Assembly: GCF_016920785.2 (NCBI RefSeq)
Contig: NW_024609884.1
Location: 31,540,080-31,604,079 of the forward strand
DNA from: Ixodes scapularis
Lineage: Eukaryota; Arthropoda; Arachnida; Ixodida; Ixodidae
Direction of reading: 5' to 3'
DNA: 64,000 bases
The notes under the pieces were generated by a model. It made no database searches. It was not told the origin of the DNA and worked only from the letters and a program-made list of their open reading frames with translations. Shown piece after piece: positions 32,701-44,100 of the stretch (position 1 is its first letter; every line of letters starts with the position of its first letter). The translations under genes and the position numbers were made by a program.

Positions 32701-35700
32701 CGCTCTTTCCACCTCAACGTGAAGGCGAAGCCGATCCACCTCTCCTCCACGCACCCGAAATGCCGAGAGAAAACAAGTGGAAAGGAGGTGACTATCGACT
32801 AAATCGCGTCTCGTGCCGTCAATATTGCTGTAAAAAAAAAAAAAAAATTTCTGTAAAATTACTTTTTGGGCACGCATGTCTAAACCAGGCTGTTTAAAAA
32901 AAAAAAAAAATTTTATTTTCAGTGGCCTTTAAGTTTTGTATTGAAAGCTATATAAGCAGAATGTTTCAAGGTTGATAACTTTTTCAGAAAGCAGCCTTGA
33001 AAGTTGAAATGGTTAACAAACTACAGCTTTTTATTAGAGGTGTAGCATAAAAAGATAATGAAAATGTTCCACATCATAGAGACACAAAAATATTAGAGGA
33101 TGACAAGAAAACCTCCTGTCGTCTCTAAGCACAAGCATTCTTTGACTTCAACTGAAAGAAGGCAAAGTATACGAGACAAAAAGTGTACTCATATTAAAAG
33201 GCATCACTTCAACTATGAGATTGTGCCATCTATTCACTTGGTACAAAGCTACCAATAATATATGTAGTATGTGCATATTTCTTATATGTAATTATTTTTA
33301 TTATTAAACATTACTGTGTATGTTTTCTTTATTACGAGTTATTTTTTGTTGAAGTTTTGAGATCTGATAATGGCTGATTTTGCACAAAACAATTAGGAAA
33401 AAAAAAAAAAAAAAATTCAGACAAATGATGTTCTTTAGAAACTGAAATCAATCATCAAGGAAAGGCAGATTCCCTTTCATTTAGGGCCCTTAGATTGAGA
33501 GGTGTTAATCCATAAATCTATACTCGGATTCCTTTTCTATCTCGGGTGGTGCAAAAACCACTTTCGTAAAATAATGAAGGTAAAATCGGAAAGTACCTTA
33601 TGTTTAAAATGCTGAGAAACGGTTCCCGAGACTTAAGTTCTTTCTTTTTCAAATGCTTGTTCCAGTTTCTCCACACATACTGAAAAGAACAAGTTTTATG
33701 TTGAATTAAATATATCACATTTTCCATGTTACAATTGAGATTCCCTTCTATTTTCCAGTTAAAGATAGTATTTGCTGTGCTCTTAATTAAGTGAGCAATA
33801 TTGATATCGTTGCAAAAGCAACAAAGACTGTTTTGACATTTTGGACTGCACAAAGTGTTCCGTTATATCCAAGGAGAGATTCTAGGTTGCCTGAATAAAT
33901 TGGTAAGATTATGCGGTTTGTGAAGGGCGACATCTGGTGGTTGGGGGAAAATCTTTTTTAAACTAAGTCTCTGGGTGTAGGATATTAGTATGTCATTTAA
34001 AAATATGATTTATATTCAGAGGTTGGGACTGGTGGGGTACAATAAGTTGTCACTTATATTCATTATCTTGGAGTATTTCATAAAGTGCATCTGTTCCACG
34101 AGCTGATCAATCTTTGTGAACTATATCATTTATTAACGGGACTGGATACATGCAATTTACTATTAACACTTGGCCTAGTGTTCTGGCTTTTTCCGAAATA
34201 TCGGGCTCCTTCCAATATTTTAGTCGCCTAAAATATAACGTCCAACTGTACAGGATTCCTTTCTTATTTTTTCGGTTTTTTGTATTATGTTGTTTTTAAT
34301 CTCGAGTACGCTAGAGTTAACTTGACGTCTAGGAAATCCATTTCACTGTTCGAGTGCTCGTAAGTGAATTTAATATGGGGATTAAAATTATTTGTGAGGG
34401 TAATCAAATAAAGAAGCTTGTCTTTGCCATAATTCCAAATCATAAATATGTCATGCAGAAAATGTTTGTATACGAGTGGTTTAAGAGCAGGACCTAAGTA
34501 TACTTTCTTCTAAAGTCACATTTGCGTATAAAGGGGAAAATCTGGAGCCCATCGGCCGCACCGCATACTTGTAAAACAATTAGTGCCATCGAAAAGTTTA
34601 TATTCTGTGGTCTGCAACTGTAGAATTATTTGTTTTTCAGAATGGTTTATCACCAGACAGGCTTAGTGAAGTTGTTGAGATCGTGCTGTTTCGTGCTGAG
34701 CATTGGTCAGCCACACAAGGTCAAATTGTTATTGCATTGCTGTCTGCATTTGGGCAACGAAGAGAGCACCAGCAGCTCCTGGCTTTGGTAGTTAAAACAT
34801 CAGTTTAAATAAATAGTGACGGTGGAGACTTTCAAAAACTAAGGTCACACTATCCCGAAAATAAGGAAGGCGTTCATGGCATTCTTTAAGCTGAGCATTG
34901 AAGAGCTGTAATCAAACTGCGTAATCACAAAGGGGTTCAATATTGAGTAGAAGAGTACAAGGACCTGAATGATCTGCAGCACTTCTGAAAGAAAAGCATG
35001 GGTTCACCAACATTGTGAAGCAGGGAGCCCCATGTGTGTGAACCATCTAAGAAGAAAGCTTTTTTCAGCAAGAATTCGCTTCTGCGGACTGTACATCGGG
35101 TGTCTAGAAGATATGGCCCCCGTAAAAGTGAAATGACTCATTTTCTGAAGTGCTTATAAATGTTTGACATCTGTGTCAACCATAAGCTCAGTGTCCCCTG
35201 TATACCCTAGGTTCTCCAACTGGGTTGGCCGAGAACACCCTTGTGGGTTTCCTCGAGCTCCCGAATTTCCTCGGCCATCTCAGCCCATAAATGTTTTCTT
35301 AGTTTAAGCAATATTTTACCAGATCAGAGCGACCCATTGATGCATAACTACCGTAGAATACCGAGCATCCACCCATTCCACATTAAGCACCCATTCCCAA
35401 ATTTGTAACATCTGAAAAAATATGCACAGTACATTGATATGTAAAATTGATGACCGGACAACCGCCCATCCACCATTTTTTTGCGCGATTATTTCTAAAT
35501 TTTGAGTGGGTGCTTGCCCGGTATTTTACGGTATGTGTCAAACACTGGCTAGTGTATGTGTGCAATATGTTTATACAAGATCTGAAGTCTTCTGCATCGC
35601 TTTATTGCATCAAGACTGGACGGGGACGGGTTTCTCTGTTGCCATTCGAGGTAGATGGAGGTCCTCGAGATCTCAAAGTCCTAAAATCGCCATCCTGTAC

Positions 35701-38700
35701 TGCCTACAATTGCTCGAATTCCATTGTCATGAGGTATAAGTGTGGCATCGAAAGACAACACGGAAGCATTCCTTCCATCCAGGGTATGGATTAGTTAATT
35801 CACATTATTGTAAAACCCTAGAGCTTTAGAAAGCTTCTTTTTTTTTTTTTTTCTGTAGAGAAAATAAGTTTTAGAATAATTTTCGAACATAGGTTGTTCG
35901 CATCGTTGTTCAGGATTATCTTTTTGATATGTGTGCACTTCACACCAGGAAGGAAAGCACTATTGCAGAACATTGCACTGATAAAGGCAAACTGCAGCAT
36001 GCCAGTGTTGTCTGTGGGGAGACCCCACTTGTAATACTTTGTTAGCTGTTATTATCTGGGAATAAACAGCCTGGCTGGGAATAAGCTCTGGGGAAAGCCA
36101 GATAGTCACTCACTCTTACAATTTTTGCTTGTTTGTTGCACCTGTGCACCCCAATATAGCAGAAAGAAGAAAAGTAAAGGGTAGACGCACAGTCTTGCTA
36201 AAGACTACTACATGTTGCCAAGGAAATCGGTGATTGAACATATTTTATTAATATATAGTCTGTTATGTCAAGAGATGATACGTAGTGAGAGTTTAGCGCA
36301 GTCATGTTGCGTTAAAGGGCAGCTCTGCTTCATTTTTGTTTTTGAAAAAACAATGCAGTCCTCTTCAGCATCACCTAGGAAGACCACATGTCAAATATTA
36401 CAACCTAGTTCTATCTAAATCTTTCTTAAACAGTCCGGCAAACTTTAAATGCGCCAAGTTGCACTGCTGCACACCTCATTGCAAGTTGGATCTTTGTTTA
36501 AACGCACATATAAATAGTAGAGAGAGGTCTTTCCTCCTCAGCGACACAAAGTGTTGCAATTCAAGACATGATTGTGATATCTCCCGCTTTGAAGCGGAGG
36601 ATAACAGAATCTTGATTTAACTCTGCACCCACTTCACACGAAGCTTAGTGTTTTCGGTTAATCCGGATAAACCACAAAAATTAACCCCCTTGTCGGTTGT
36701 ATCAAAATTGGTACTTTAAGAAAAACCCAACCTCTGCGGAAAGAAAATCTTCATCTACAGTTTTATTTTGGCTTAAAACACTGCCTCCGATGAACTGTCC
36801 GCGAGGCTGGTTTTTGCTCTGGATCCCCATATCTCGTTTCTTTTCCTCGTCGGTACGCGGATTGTCTTTCCATTATTCGGGTCACGCGAATGTTATGCGG
36901 AGGTTGTGGAATCACATGCCCCATTTTCTTCAACATAATCTCCAACAAACCTCGTTTTTTCGTCCAACACCAAAAGTTTTCATCGAAGAACACCGAATCT
37001 GCAGGAAAAAGTAAGTCCTGAAAAAGCATCCACGAATTCTAAGAAAGATAAACCCTGAAAACACAAAACCCTACCAAACCTATGAGCTAGGCAGCACCAA
37101 CGCGTAAAGACACGCTTGAAGCAATGAAAGCTCTAGCTTGTTAGATGGTGCTTTGAAAATTGACCAGGCTGACTCGCGAAAAAATCGGAGTTTATCAGGA
37201 CTTGTTTTGAAGAAGAAAGGGCATAGGATTCCCTTACCTCCAATGGAGCATGCGCGTGAATCCCCTAGAGAAAGAAAGGTGATAAAGAGTCTGAAGGAAG
37301 AAGCAGGCCTCGCGGACAGTTCAGTGTGGGCGGTGTTCCCGTTCAAAACAAAATGAAGCTGTAATACAGGTTTTCTTCCCGTGAATCTTGGGTTTCAGAT
37401 GTTTAAGGGCAGCTCCAATTCATTTTTTTTTTCCGGTTTCTTTGAATTTGATAAACCAGTTAGGAGGGTAATTTTCGTGCATTTCAGTATGAAGCAGAAA
37501 GACGGAGCTTTACTCATGTGCGACAGAACCTCTGATCACCGCATTGAGTTGAATTGGACATCTCTTTTGGATTCTCATATTAAATTTCAGATTTTGAGAT
37601 TACCACAGGAGATTTGTTCGTTGGCTATTATGTGACGAAACATTTGCCAAAAAGCTCTACATCAAAATGCGTGATACATTAAGGCGTACGGAATAAGTTT
37701 GAATATTTTATCAAATGTTGTCCCGAGTACATTTTTAGCCTGACTCGGTTGTTTTAACATACAACCAAAAAAAAAAAAAACAAGCACTAAATAGGTTAAG
37801 GGCAATATAAAAAGGCGTACCATATTCGCTGCGCTGCATACTTGGTCAGCTCAGACACCATGCAGAAACAAACTCTAATCACAAATCCCGGGAATCAAAT
37901 TCAATTGCTCGTGGCCATCAGGTGTAGGCTTCCCTGGCTTCGTCTAAGCCATCTGTGTCCCTACGCAGGGACCTGAAGAGATAGGAATGACAGCCAATAA
38001 CGTTGAGGTAGTTCACAATAATGCTAGCTCTTCTCTTTTTGCCTCTCTGAATGACATCTTGGGAATGGCAACAAAAGTTTTTTGAAGTTGGTAATCCGTG
38101 GCATTCCCCACTTAACAGTGCTAATGGTAGCTTGAAGGTAGCTCGCCTGGACAGGGTGCTCGAAGGAAAGTAATGACCCTCAAAGACCAATCACCCTGAC
38201 GCCCGCGGAAGTTTCACATTTTCGTTGAGCTCAAATCTGCTTATTTTAAACATTGTTCTGTTAGTGGATGGCGACGTTTAATCCCCTCAGATCGGCTGAA
38301 GCCCTCCGAGGACCGCAGTGAAGGTCGCTACTCTAAAGCCCATTGTCAAATGGAAACAGGCTGTGGTTTTTGTTTTCTACGCCGCGTCGCGACTAGGATG
38401 CAGGTGCACTTTGATGCTTATCACCTTAACTGGCAAGTTGCAGGAAACGACACCAATACATGGTTTGGAAAAACATCTCGGAGGTTTGACGGTAAAGTGT
38501 TCAAATTTCGAACACTTTGCATTTCATAGTTCGAATTTCGTGTGCTCGGATACAAGTGTTTTGAATGCGTCAAAGTTTCGCGCCAGGTTCTGGTTTGTGC
38601 AGTCCGCGCAAACCGAATACTACCCAGTCAATATTTTGGTATGTCACGTATATTTTTAATAAAGTAAAAAAAATGCATCAGCTCTAAACTGAAACTGGAC

Positions 38701-40844
38701 TGGGAAGGAAGAAGAAATATAGAGGAGGAGAGCATTGTCAGAAATCACATCGCTGTGCAACTTTTTTTTTTTTTTGTCAATTGACGTATTTGCAGCTTTT
38801 TAGAAGCCACAAAATATGGCTATCATATTTCTATTTTTAATATTGAGTGTGTGTCTTCGATAACCCACGACTTTGATTATATTTGGTGGTTGTCGCTAAA
38901 CCATAAAAGAAACAGCCCGTGACCACAGAGAAGAGCGAGCGCAACTCAAACCGGCCAGTTCGATTGGCGGCTTTTGGGCAGAAAGGAAATTAATTTTGAG
39001 CCGCAAATTGCGTTATGGGTAGTTGGGCTCTCATGCGTCATGTACAAATAAAAACCTTGGCAAGCATAGATACCCCATCAGTGGTAGCTTTAAAAGGATG
39101 CTGAACCGAAATCTGGATTCCACAAAGCACGGCGGCAAAACCGTGCAACGGGATGCTGCAAACACCAAAACATCACTCGTACAGCAATATCTTGATTGGA
39201 TGACTGTATTTTTCGAAAAATTGAGGCGCATTTGACAGAAATGTTCACATCATGTTTCTCCGAGAAGGAGAGGGAAAGGCCTCACGTCTTCTCCGCCTCG
39301 CCACAGCGAAGCGAAGAGAGGAGGAAACGAGATATCTCTAAGTCACGCGCCTCGTTGGCCTGGTTCAATCTCAACCTTTTTTTTTTTTTTTTTAAATATG
39401 GCTGTCCATTTGAGATATCGCCTTACGAGTAGTGTTGTAGGGATTGTAGCGTCCCGCCTACATCTCCTGCATTGTTTTTTTTTTTAAATCCAAATTTCAG
39501 TTCACCATTTCTTTAAGGCTGTGAAAACATTGTATAGTTATCCTAGCTGTGTGTATAATATATGCACCTGGAAATACTTCCAAAGTTGCAGCTGATAATG
39601 ATGTCCAAACCTCCTAATGTGCCACCATTCCTTTCATACTAGATATCTTGAGAACCAAATTTGTATAGAAGATACGGTTTGTACTGTAGTTCAGCTAAAA
39701 AATTGCTCAAAATATCTTTTTTTTTTTTTTGATTTAACATTTATTTTTGTTTAATGAGATGGACACCTATGCAGGACTAAATATTGCCACAACCACTGAA
39801 AGTTTATTTAGAAAATGTGAGGCATAAATAGGGTAATAATCTTTGATCCTTGAAAAGCATTTAATTCTTTATCTAAAATAGGTGGCTACAGAACAGGATT
39901 ACTACTGAACAAAAGCTTTTGAGAGATTGATTAAATTGGCAAAAAGTAAAGGTAGAACTATTTTTATCAAGAAACCTTCAGCCTCAAACAGCGGTGGGCG
40001 AGATTCAACCAAGGGAACGTACCACAGGTTGTAAACCCCCACGGGGCCATGTACTGAAAGAACTGCACAAAGTATTGCTCCAAAGAAGTGCAGCAGGGAC
40101 ATGTTTGATGAACCTCAGAGAGCAAAATCTGTGCATGCTTCACTCAACTGAGCTAGAAATTCTGAACAAATCTCACAATATAATCGGGCCGCCCCAGTGG
40201 TCCGGCCAAGCGTTGGCCTATGAATCCCCAGTTGGTGGGTTGGAATCCAAGCCGAGGTGCCTGCAATCTGACGGAGGCTTATTGTGGAAAAGGTAACCAA
40301 GATTTCGGTTGCACGTCAAAAGATCCCCAGTCCTCCTCTGGGGCGTGCCAATGCCCTTCGTTGGTTGGGCACATAGAACCCCACATTTCACTTTGACAAT
40401 ATAGTCAGAATTGAGGTGCAAAATACCCCAAAATGCTGCAAGTTTTTATCCGATTTGTCAGCAGGACACCCCAAGCTAATCTCTGACCCACAAGAAATCT
40501 CATCTCAAGTAGTGAGCTTCCTCTGGAACTAGCTTGGCTACAAAATAGTGGCAAAGGAGGGCAGCAGTGTAGTTTATCTGCTTACAGAGCTTCCAGGCTC
40601 GTGCAGAGTTCAGTTTGGGTGTCAATGTCTACAAAATGAGCCACATAGAAAACGTGCCCATATGTTCCCTCTTCCAGGTCTGATGCCATATAACTTCATC
40701 TGTGTGCAGACGGGATCCCTCCTTTCAGAACTGCAGTCTATGAACGACATACTCACCTGGAGCACAGCAGCTAAGCTGGCAGGTATAGCAACGTTGGCTC
40801 TGCTGCCGAGCCTTTTGGTCAAGCGGAGTTCCAAAACGAAATGA
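26645..40844 (+). CDS. TMEM41A: TMEM41A-like VTT-domain (DedA superfamily) membrane protein
   Basis: Multi-spanning ER-type membrane protein of the VTT/DedA superfamily, whose TMEM41/VMP1 members act as lipid scramblases; the function of TMEM41A itself is less settled. Five exons with matching phases: 26645-26745, 26825-26981, 27076-27237, 31283-31421, 40678-40844, total 241 codons plus TGA. In order: an N-terminal hydrophobic segment (TPLVVLPISVIAATGWLYLL); a cytosol-facing helix (LKELAELLNSYNQNHAVY); the family block SAYLYKQTFAIPGSVFLNVL; AGALFGIW and a second hydrophobic stretch; YFPDKVALLQNKVKENRSRL; the signature LFLRLFPMTPNWFLNIASPV; and PYNFICVQTGSLLSEL before a final hydrophobic helix and a basic tail. 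Its length, start position and exon content parallel human TMEM41A (264 residues). Intron 4 is 9.3 kb and full of transposon debris. Confidence 0.94.
26825..26981 (+). CDS. TMEM41A: TMEM41A exon 2
   Basis: The acceptor is gttccag. It encodes RLKFPSSHQDLKELAELLNS then YNQNHAVYVIVLFSSAYLYK and QTFAIPGSVFL. The donor is ctg|gtaata. Confidence 0.94.
27076..27237 (+). CDS. TMEM41A: TMEM41A exon 3
   Basis: The acceptor is tttccag. It encodes NVLAGALFGIWRSFLLTCTL, then SAMGASQCYLLSKFCGRQYV and EYYFPDKVALLQNK. The donor is aag|gtaagc. 54 codons, phase 0 at both ends. Confidence 0.95.
28586..28613. repeat. 28-bp C homopolymer
   Basis: Uninterrupted C tract in TMEM41A intron 3, the longest G/C homopolymer of several in the window. 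Confidence 0.95.
29690..29725. repeat. (AT)n/(AC)n compound microsatellite
   Basis: Alternating at and ac dinucleotides immediately precede the MITE at 29728. Confidence 0.9.
29728..29904. mobile_element. MITE of the TACCGTAAAATACC family, copy 2
   Basis: It starts accgtagaataccg and ends ggtattttacagta. The internal gcacacagtacatttatatg matches the other copies. Orientation is opposite to copies 1 and 4. Confidence 0.8.
30240..30720 (-). mobile_element. Penelope-like element fragment (linker and GIY-YIG endonuclease)
   Basis: On the - strand a 95-codon frame includes RISHNLRKLHSGMISCSR and ends KHKNKYVECVGGAV at a TAG. The following codons give EIPLMCGRGYIGQT, which matches the GIY-YIG endonuclease of Penelope-like elements, and GGHLPLHGTGC beyond it resembles the next conserved block. 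At least two in-frame stops make it defective. It is an isolated C-terminal fragment in TMEM41A intron 3. Confidence 0.7.
31283..31421 (+). CDS. TMEM41A: TMEM41A exon 4 (VTT signature)
   Basis: The acceptor is ttcctgaacag. It encodes VKENRSRLLYWLLFLRLFPM, then TPNWFLNIASPVVGIPLHLF and FLSVFI with a split Gly. The donor is g|gtaagt. Confidence 0.96.
32127..32631. mobile_element. MITE with TTTAAAGGGGCACTGAAGT ends
   Basis: The 19-bp ends tttaaaggggcactgaagt and acttcagtgcctctttaaa are inverse complements with one mismatch. A related end (cagtggcctttaa) occurs at about 32918-32930, suggesting a second, partial copy abutting it. Confidence 0.7.
33480..34650 (-). mobile_element. Penelope-like element fragment (RT and GIY-YIG domains)
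   Basis: On the - strand, from about 34580, broken frames give RPMGSRFSPLYANVTLEES (the Penelope RT GSPLSPxxAN block) and LHDIFMIWNYGKDKLLYL in place of YVDDIF. Next comes IKFTYEHSNSEMDFLDVKL. At about 33770-33640 NLNCNMENVIYLIQHKTC and QYV give the GIY-YIG nuclease. Frameshifts separate the blocks, so it is inactive. Confidence 0.78.
35349..35533. mobile_element. MITE of the TACCGTAAAATACC family, copy 3
   Basis: It starts taccgtagaataccg and ends gtattttacggta. The interior matches copies 2 and 4, including tgcacagtacattgatatg. Length 185 bp. Confidence 0.85.
39089..39516. mobile_element. MITE with tttaaaaggatgctgaac ends
   Basis: The left end tttaaaaggatgctgaaccg and the right end cagttcaccatttctttaa are imperfect inverse complements over about 30 bp. 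It is probably an older relative of the TTTAAAGGGGCACTGAA group at 32.1 kb. Confidence 0.5.
40186..40434 (+). mobile_element. tRNA-derived SINE
   Basis: The head gggccgccccagtggtccgg, a B-box-like gttggaatcc at about 40241, the body gcacgtcaaaagatccccag and the A-rich end gcaaaataccccaaaat have the layout of a tick-type SINE. The 3' body resembles the fragment at 16.74 kb. Confidence 0.6.
40678..40844 (+). CDS. TMEM41A: TMEM41A exon 5, C terminus
   Basis: The acceptor is cctcttccag. It encodes LMPYNFICVQTGSLLSELQS, then MNDILTWSTAAKLAGIATLA and LLPSLLVKRSSKTK with TGA at 40842-40844. Confidence 0.95.
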
Positions 40845-41049
40845 CCACTAGCCGCTTGCCCAACGAGCTGCGGTTCTGCATTCCACTTACCATATTGTCT
40901 CGAAGAGGTGCAGATAGTTTATGAATCGTGAAATATGTGCCCGCCTCCGCCCCCCCCCCCCCCCCCATTTCTTTTTTTCTCTAAAGTATGCGGTAGAGAT
41001 GTGAATGTTTGTTATGCTCAAGCAGAAAAGTGTACAGATTGTGTGCTCA

Positions 41050-41055
41050 AATAAA
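41050..41055 (+). promoter_or_regulatory. TMEM41A poly(A) signal
   Basis: AATAAA 206 bp after the TMEM41A stop. Cleavage 10-30 bp downstream would fall at or inside the end of the UBA5 coding sequence on the other strand. Confidence 0.7.
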
Positions 41056-41074
41056 AGATTTATCTAGGCGCATT

Positions 41075-41149
41075 TTACAAGGACTTCATTTGGGCCATGA
41101 GTTCTTCGAGAGACTGTTCTGTGCCGGTTGTCGGTTCCTCGTCTTCAAT
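41075..41149 (-). CDS. UBA5: UBA5 last exon, UFC1-binding tail
   Basis: The acceptor is ccttttcag. It encodes IEDEEPTTGTEQSLEELMAQ then MKSL and TAA (41077-41075). It matches the GESLEDLMAKMK end of human UBA5. Confidence 0.92.
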   Translation of the reverse strand: MEDEEPTTGTEQSLEELMAQMKSL

Positions 41150-44100
41150 CTGAAAAGGAGCAATAACAAGTCTGTAGATGTGTGTGTGCTGCGTGTCTTG
41201 TGCCCTTGTCGTGCTATATTGTAATCGCACGTGTCACCTACACTCGTATTCACTTCAAGAACCGCAGTAAAAAGAAGTCCGGCTTCTCGCGGAACGTCAC
41301 TTATTTCCCCGCATTGTAAAATACCGCGGAGGTGCCCACTTCGTACAAGCGCCCACTATTAACATTTCCCAAACGTTAAGCACTGACATCAGCTGAAAAT
41401 ATTCACCCCATGCGGTAGCCACAAGACTGCTAGCGGCGAGGATGGAGATATCTGCTTTCTTGAAGGGAAAAGCTACTTGTGCCGAGAGAATGGACCTATT
41501 CTGCACAGACTCGGGGAAGAGCCGTTTTCTGGGATCAGTGACGACGAATATGTACTAGTGTTCCTTCCCCCCAGCATTTTTCATGTGAAAATAAATGTGC
41601 TTTTTCTGATTCCGTTCACCCTGCCTTCAAAGCTCTATGTTGACCGCCATATTGGTTTTTACCGATTTAACCGGACAAGCGCCCATGTCTAGGTTAACCC
41701 AGTTTTCAGTGAAAGTGGGGTGGGTGCTTCCCCAGTATTTTACGGTATGTATGTGCATCTTTAATTAGCTTGATGCGTTTTTATCAAGTCACACACATTT
41801 CTTACTGCTATAGCAGTTAGTGGGACACTTCGCGGGTCTCGCGTCGTCGACTGCACTTCATGTTGACGTGGGCCATTTTCAGCACTCCGCCAGAAGATAC
41901 CAAGCTGACATCACGCCGCGCATCACGTCGCCTGTTACCTGGCGTCAGCTAACACCATGACGTGACATTGCCATGTCAAGTCATATTGCAGTGACACCAC
42001 ACGACTTATGATGTCAGGTGACACCTGACATCATAAGTCGTGTGTCACATGATGTCAAGACGTCACGTGACAATACGTCGTCACGTGACGCCATGACGGC
42101 AAGCAAAAACATAAACATGAGACTGCTGATAATGGAAACAATAAAAACAAAGCGTTATCGCTAATTATGCCGGAAAGGTTTTCGGGCGATAAAACTAATA
42201 AAGCTATACTTGGTGTCACTAGTTGCATGCAGTACGGGCGTAGGCAACGCCAGGCAAGGGGAGAAAGGCAAGCACTAGGAAGGCTGCGGAGGAGGAGAGA
42301 AACCTCTTCTCTCTAACGTTCCTAGTGCTCTCCCTTTCTCCTTTCGCCCTCCATTGCCCTCCTTTCCCATCTCGCCTTCCCAGTGCTTGCCCTTTCTCTT
42401 TGACCTGGCAATGCCTTTGCCTGCACTGCACACAACTAGTGACACGGAGTATAGATGGGTGTTAACCCGGCGAAACCACGGGCGTGAAATTAGGTGGAGC
42501 TACGCACTAGAGTATGTGATTTCGGAAGTGTTCTTCAATTGCCACAAGGCAGTCCTAGTTTGCATTCAATAAAATTGTTTAACAGCAGGGGTGGAACGGC
42601 TGCGCCATTTGCGCCATACGCATTTGTCTGCGCCATCCTGTGCCATGTTGCGGAAACTGCACCACAGCCAATACCTGGCGCCATTATGCACCAAATCGCA
42701 AAACGTGCGCCAAAAAAAAATTATTTTTTCTTGGTTTTGGTTTTTATCGACTCGACTGGCACCAATGAGCACGTTTAGCTGGGTTGGTCTTGCAATAATT
42801 TGCTCTCTTTATTCTCCCCGTGTATCCCGAGTCTTGAAGCCCATGAAAGAAATCGGAGGTCTGATTTCAAGCACCACACCACCTGCTACTAGATTGTTAT
42901 TCTTCAACCATAAAGGCCCGTTCACACTCTTGCGACCGAGTACGACTGAGAGTCAGTCGTACTCGGTCGCGCCATACGCATTTGTCTGCGCCATCTGCGC
43001 CTCTTGTGAAGGTTTTGCGGAAACCCCGCAAAACCTTCACAAGAGCGAAGGTTTTGCGGGGTTTCCGGGGTCAAATGTGCGTAATACTCATAGAAAGGCT
43101 CGTTTAATACATTGACAAAAGTTTTTCGAGCCAAGAAAGAAAGGATAATGCGCAAGAAATAAAATAATATGCCGGACTGCAGAGTTTACACTGCTTCCCA
43201 ATAGATGGCGCCAGTGTGTTCTCTGGTTTAAGAAGTTTTAAGGAACCCAGGTTTAAGAGGTCGCAAGAGTGTGAACGGGCCTTAAGCGGTTACGCAAGTC
43301 AGCCCATGTGAGGTCGAGCCGTTAAGCGTCAGATTGCCTTGGGCTCTGCGGCCCGGGATCCGGACGTCAGCCAGTTAAAAAAAAAAAAAAAAAAGTTGGA
43401 ACCGCATTCCCGCAAGAAAAATTGTGATTTGATAACTTCTGAAAAGCGGCGCAATCCGAAACCTTGCCGGCCAGCAGCTCTCACGCGAGCGGTGGATCTG
43501 CTCGGCGTATTTTCACCTTGTTCCTTATTGCTTCGAATACAATAACTCCGGTAATCGTAGTCTGCTGCTTCAATATTGAGTTGCACAATAGGATAAACTC
43601 AAAATTTGTTTCCCTGTTCCTTCGCGCAACTGCACGTCCGTTGCTTAAGCGTGCCACTGGGGTTGCACGCATAATTACTATGTCGAGCACGTGTGGGTTT
43701 TGCGACAAGCAGTGCTGCTTTGCATTTTGAGCTGCTGAAATATCAAGGACGCTATCTTCAGAAACATATGGTACTTGCTTTTGGTTCTCATTAAGGCTCA
43801 CGAAGTTTCAAGTTTTCGGATCCGTTACAATGTTATCCCATCTAACGAGGTCCCTAACCACTCGTGTTCGTATGTGCTGCTAAGCACAATTGAAATTGCT
43901 TCCGTGCTTGTCTAAAACACAAGCTGAAATGCAGTGAAAACTAATTTGAGCTGCTCCTAACCTGCTCCAAAATGTAGTTTTAGCTGCTTCAACCTCCTCC
44001 AAAACAGCTGTTTTAACTGCTCCCAACCTGCTCCAAAACAGCTGTTTCAGCTGCTCCGGTGGGTGCTCCCAAGTACATTTCATGAGTTCCACCCCTAAAC

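Larger units (their letters stand above)
31422..40677 (+). other. TMEM41A intron 4
   Basis: A 9.3 kb intron. Recognisable contents are the MITE 32127-32631, the Penelope-like fragment 33480-34650, MITE copy 3 (35349-35533), the MITE 39089-39516 and the SINE 40186-40434. Open frames at 36.7-37.6 and 38.3-38.7 kb have no recognisable family. Confidence 0.7.

Noticed and set aside
38318..38659. 113-codon frame followed by AATAAA and an A run
   Set aside because: It has no ATG start, no recognised family and only a short A run; a processed pseudogene could not be shown.
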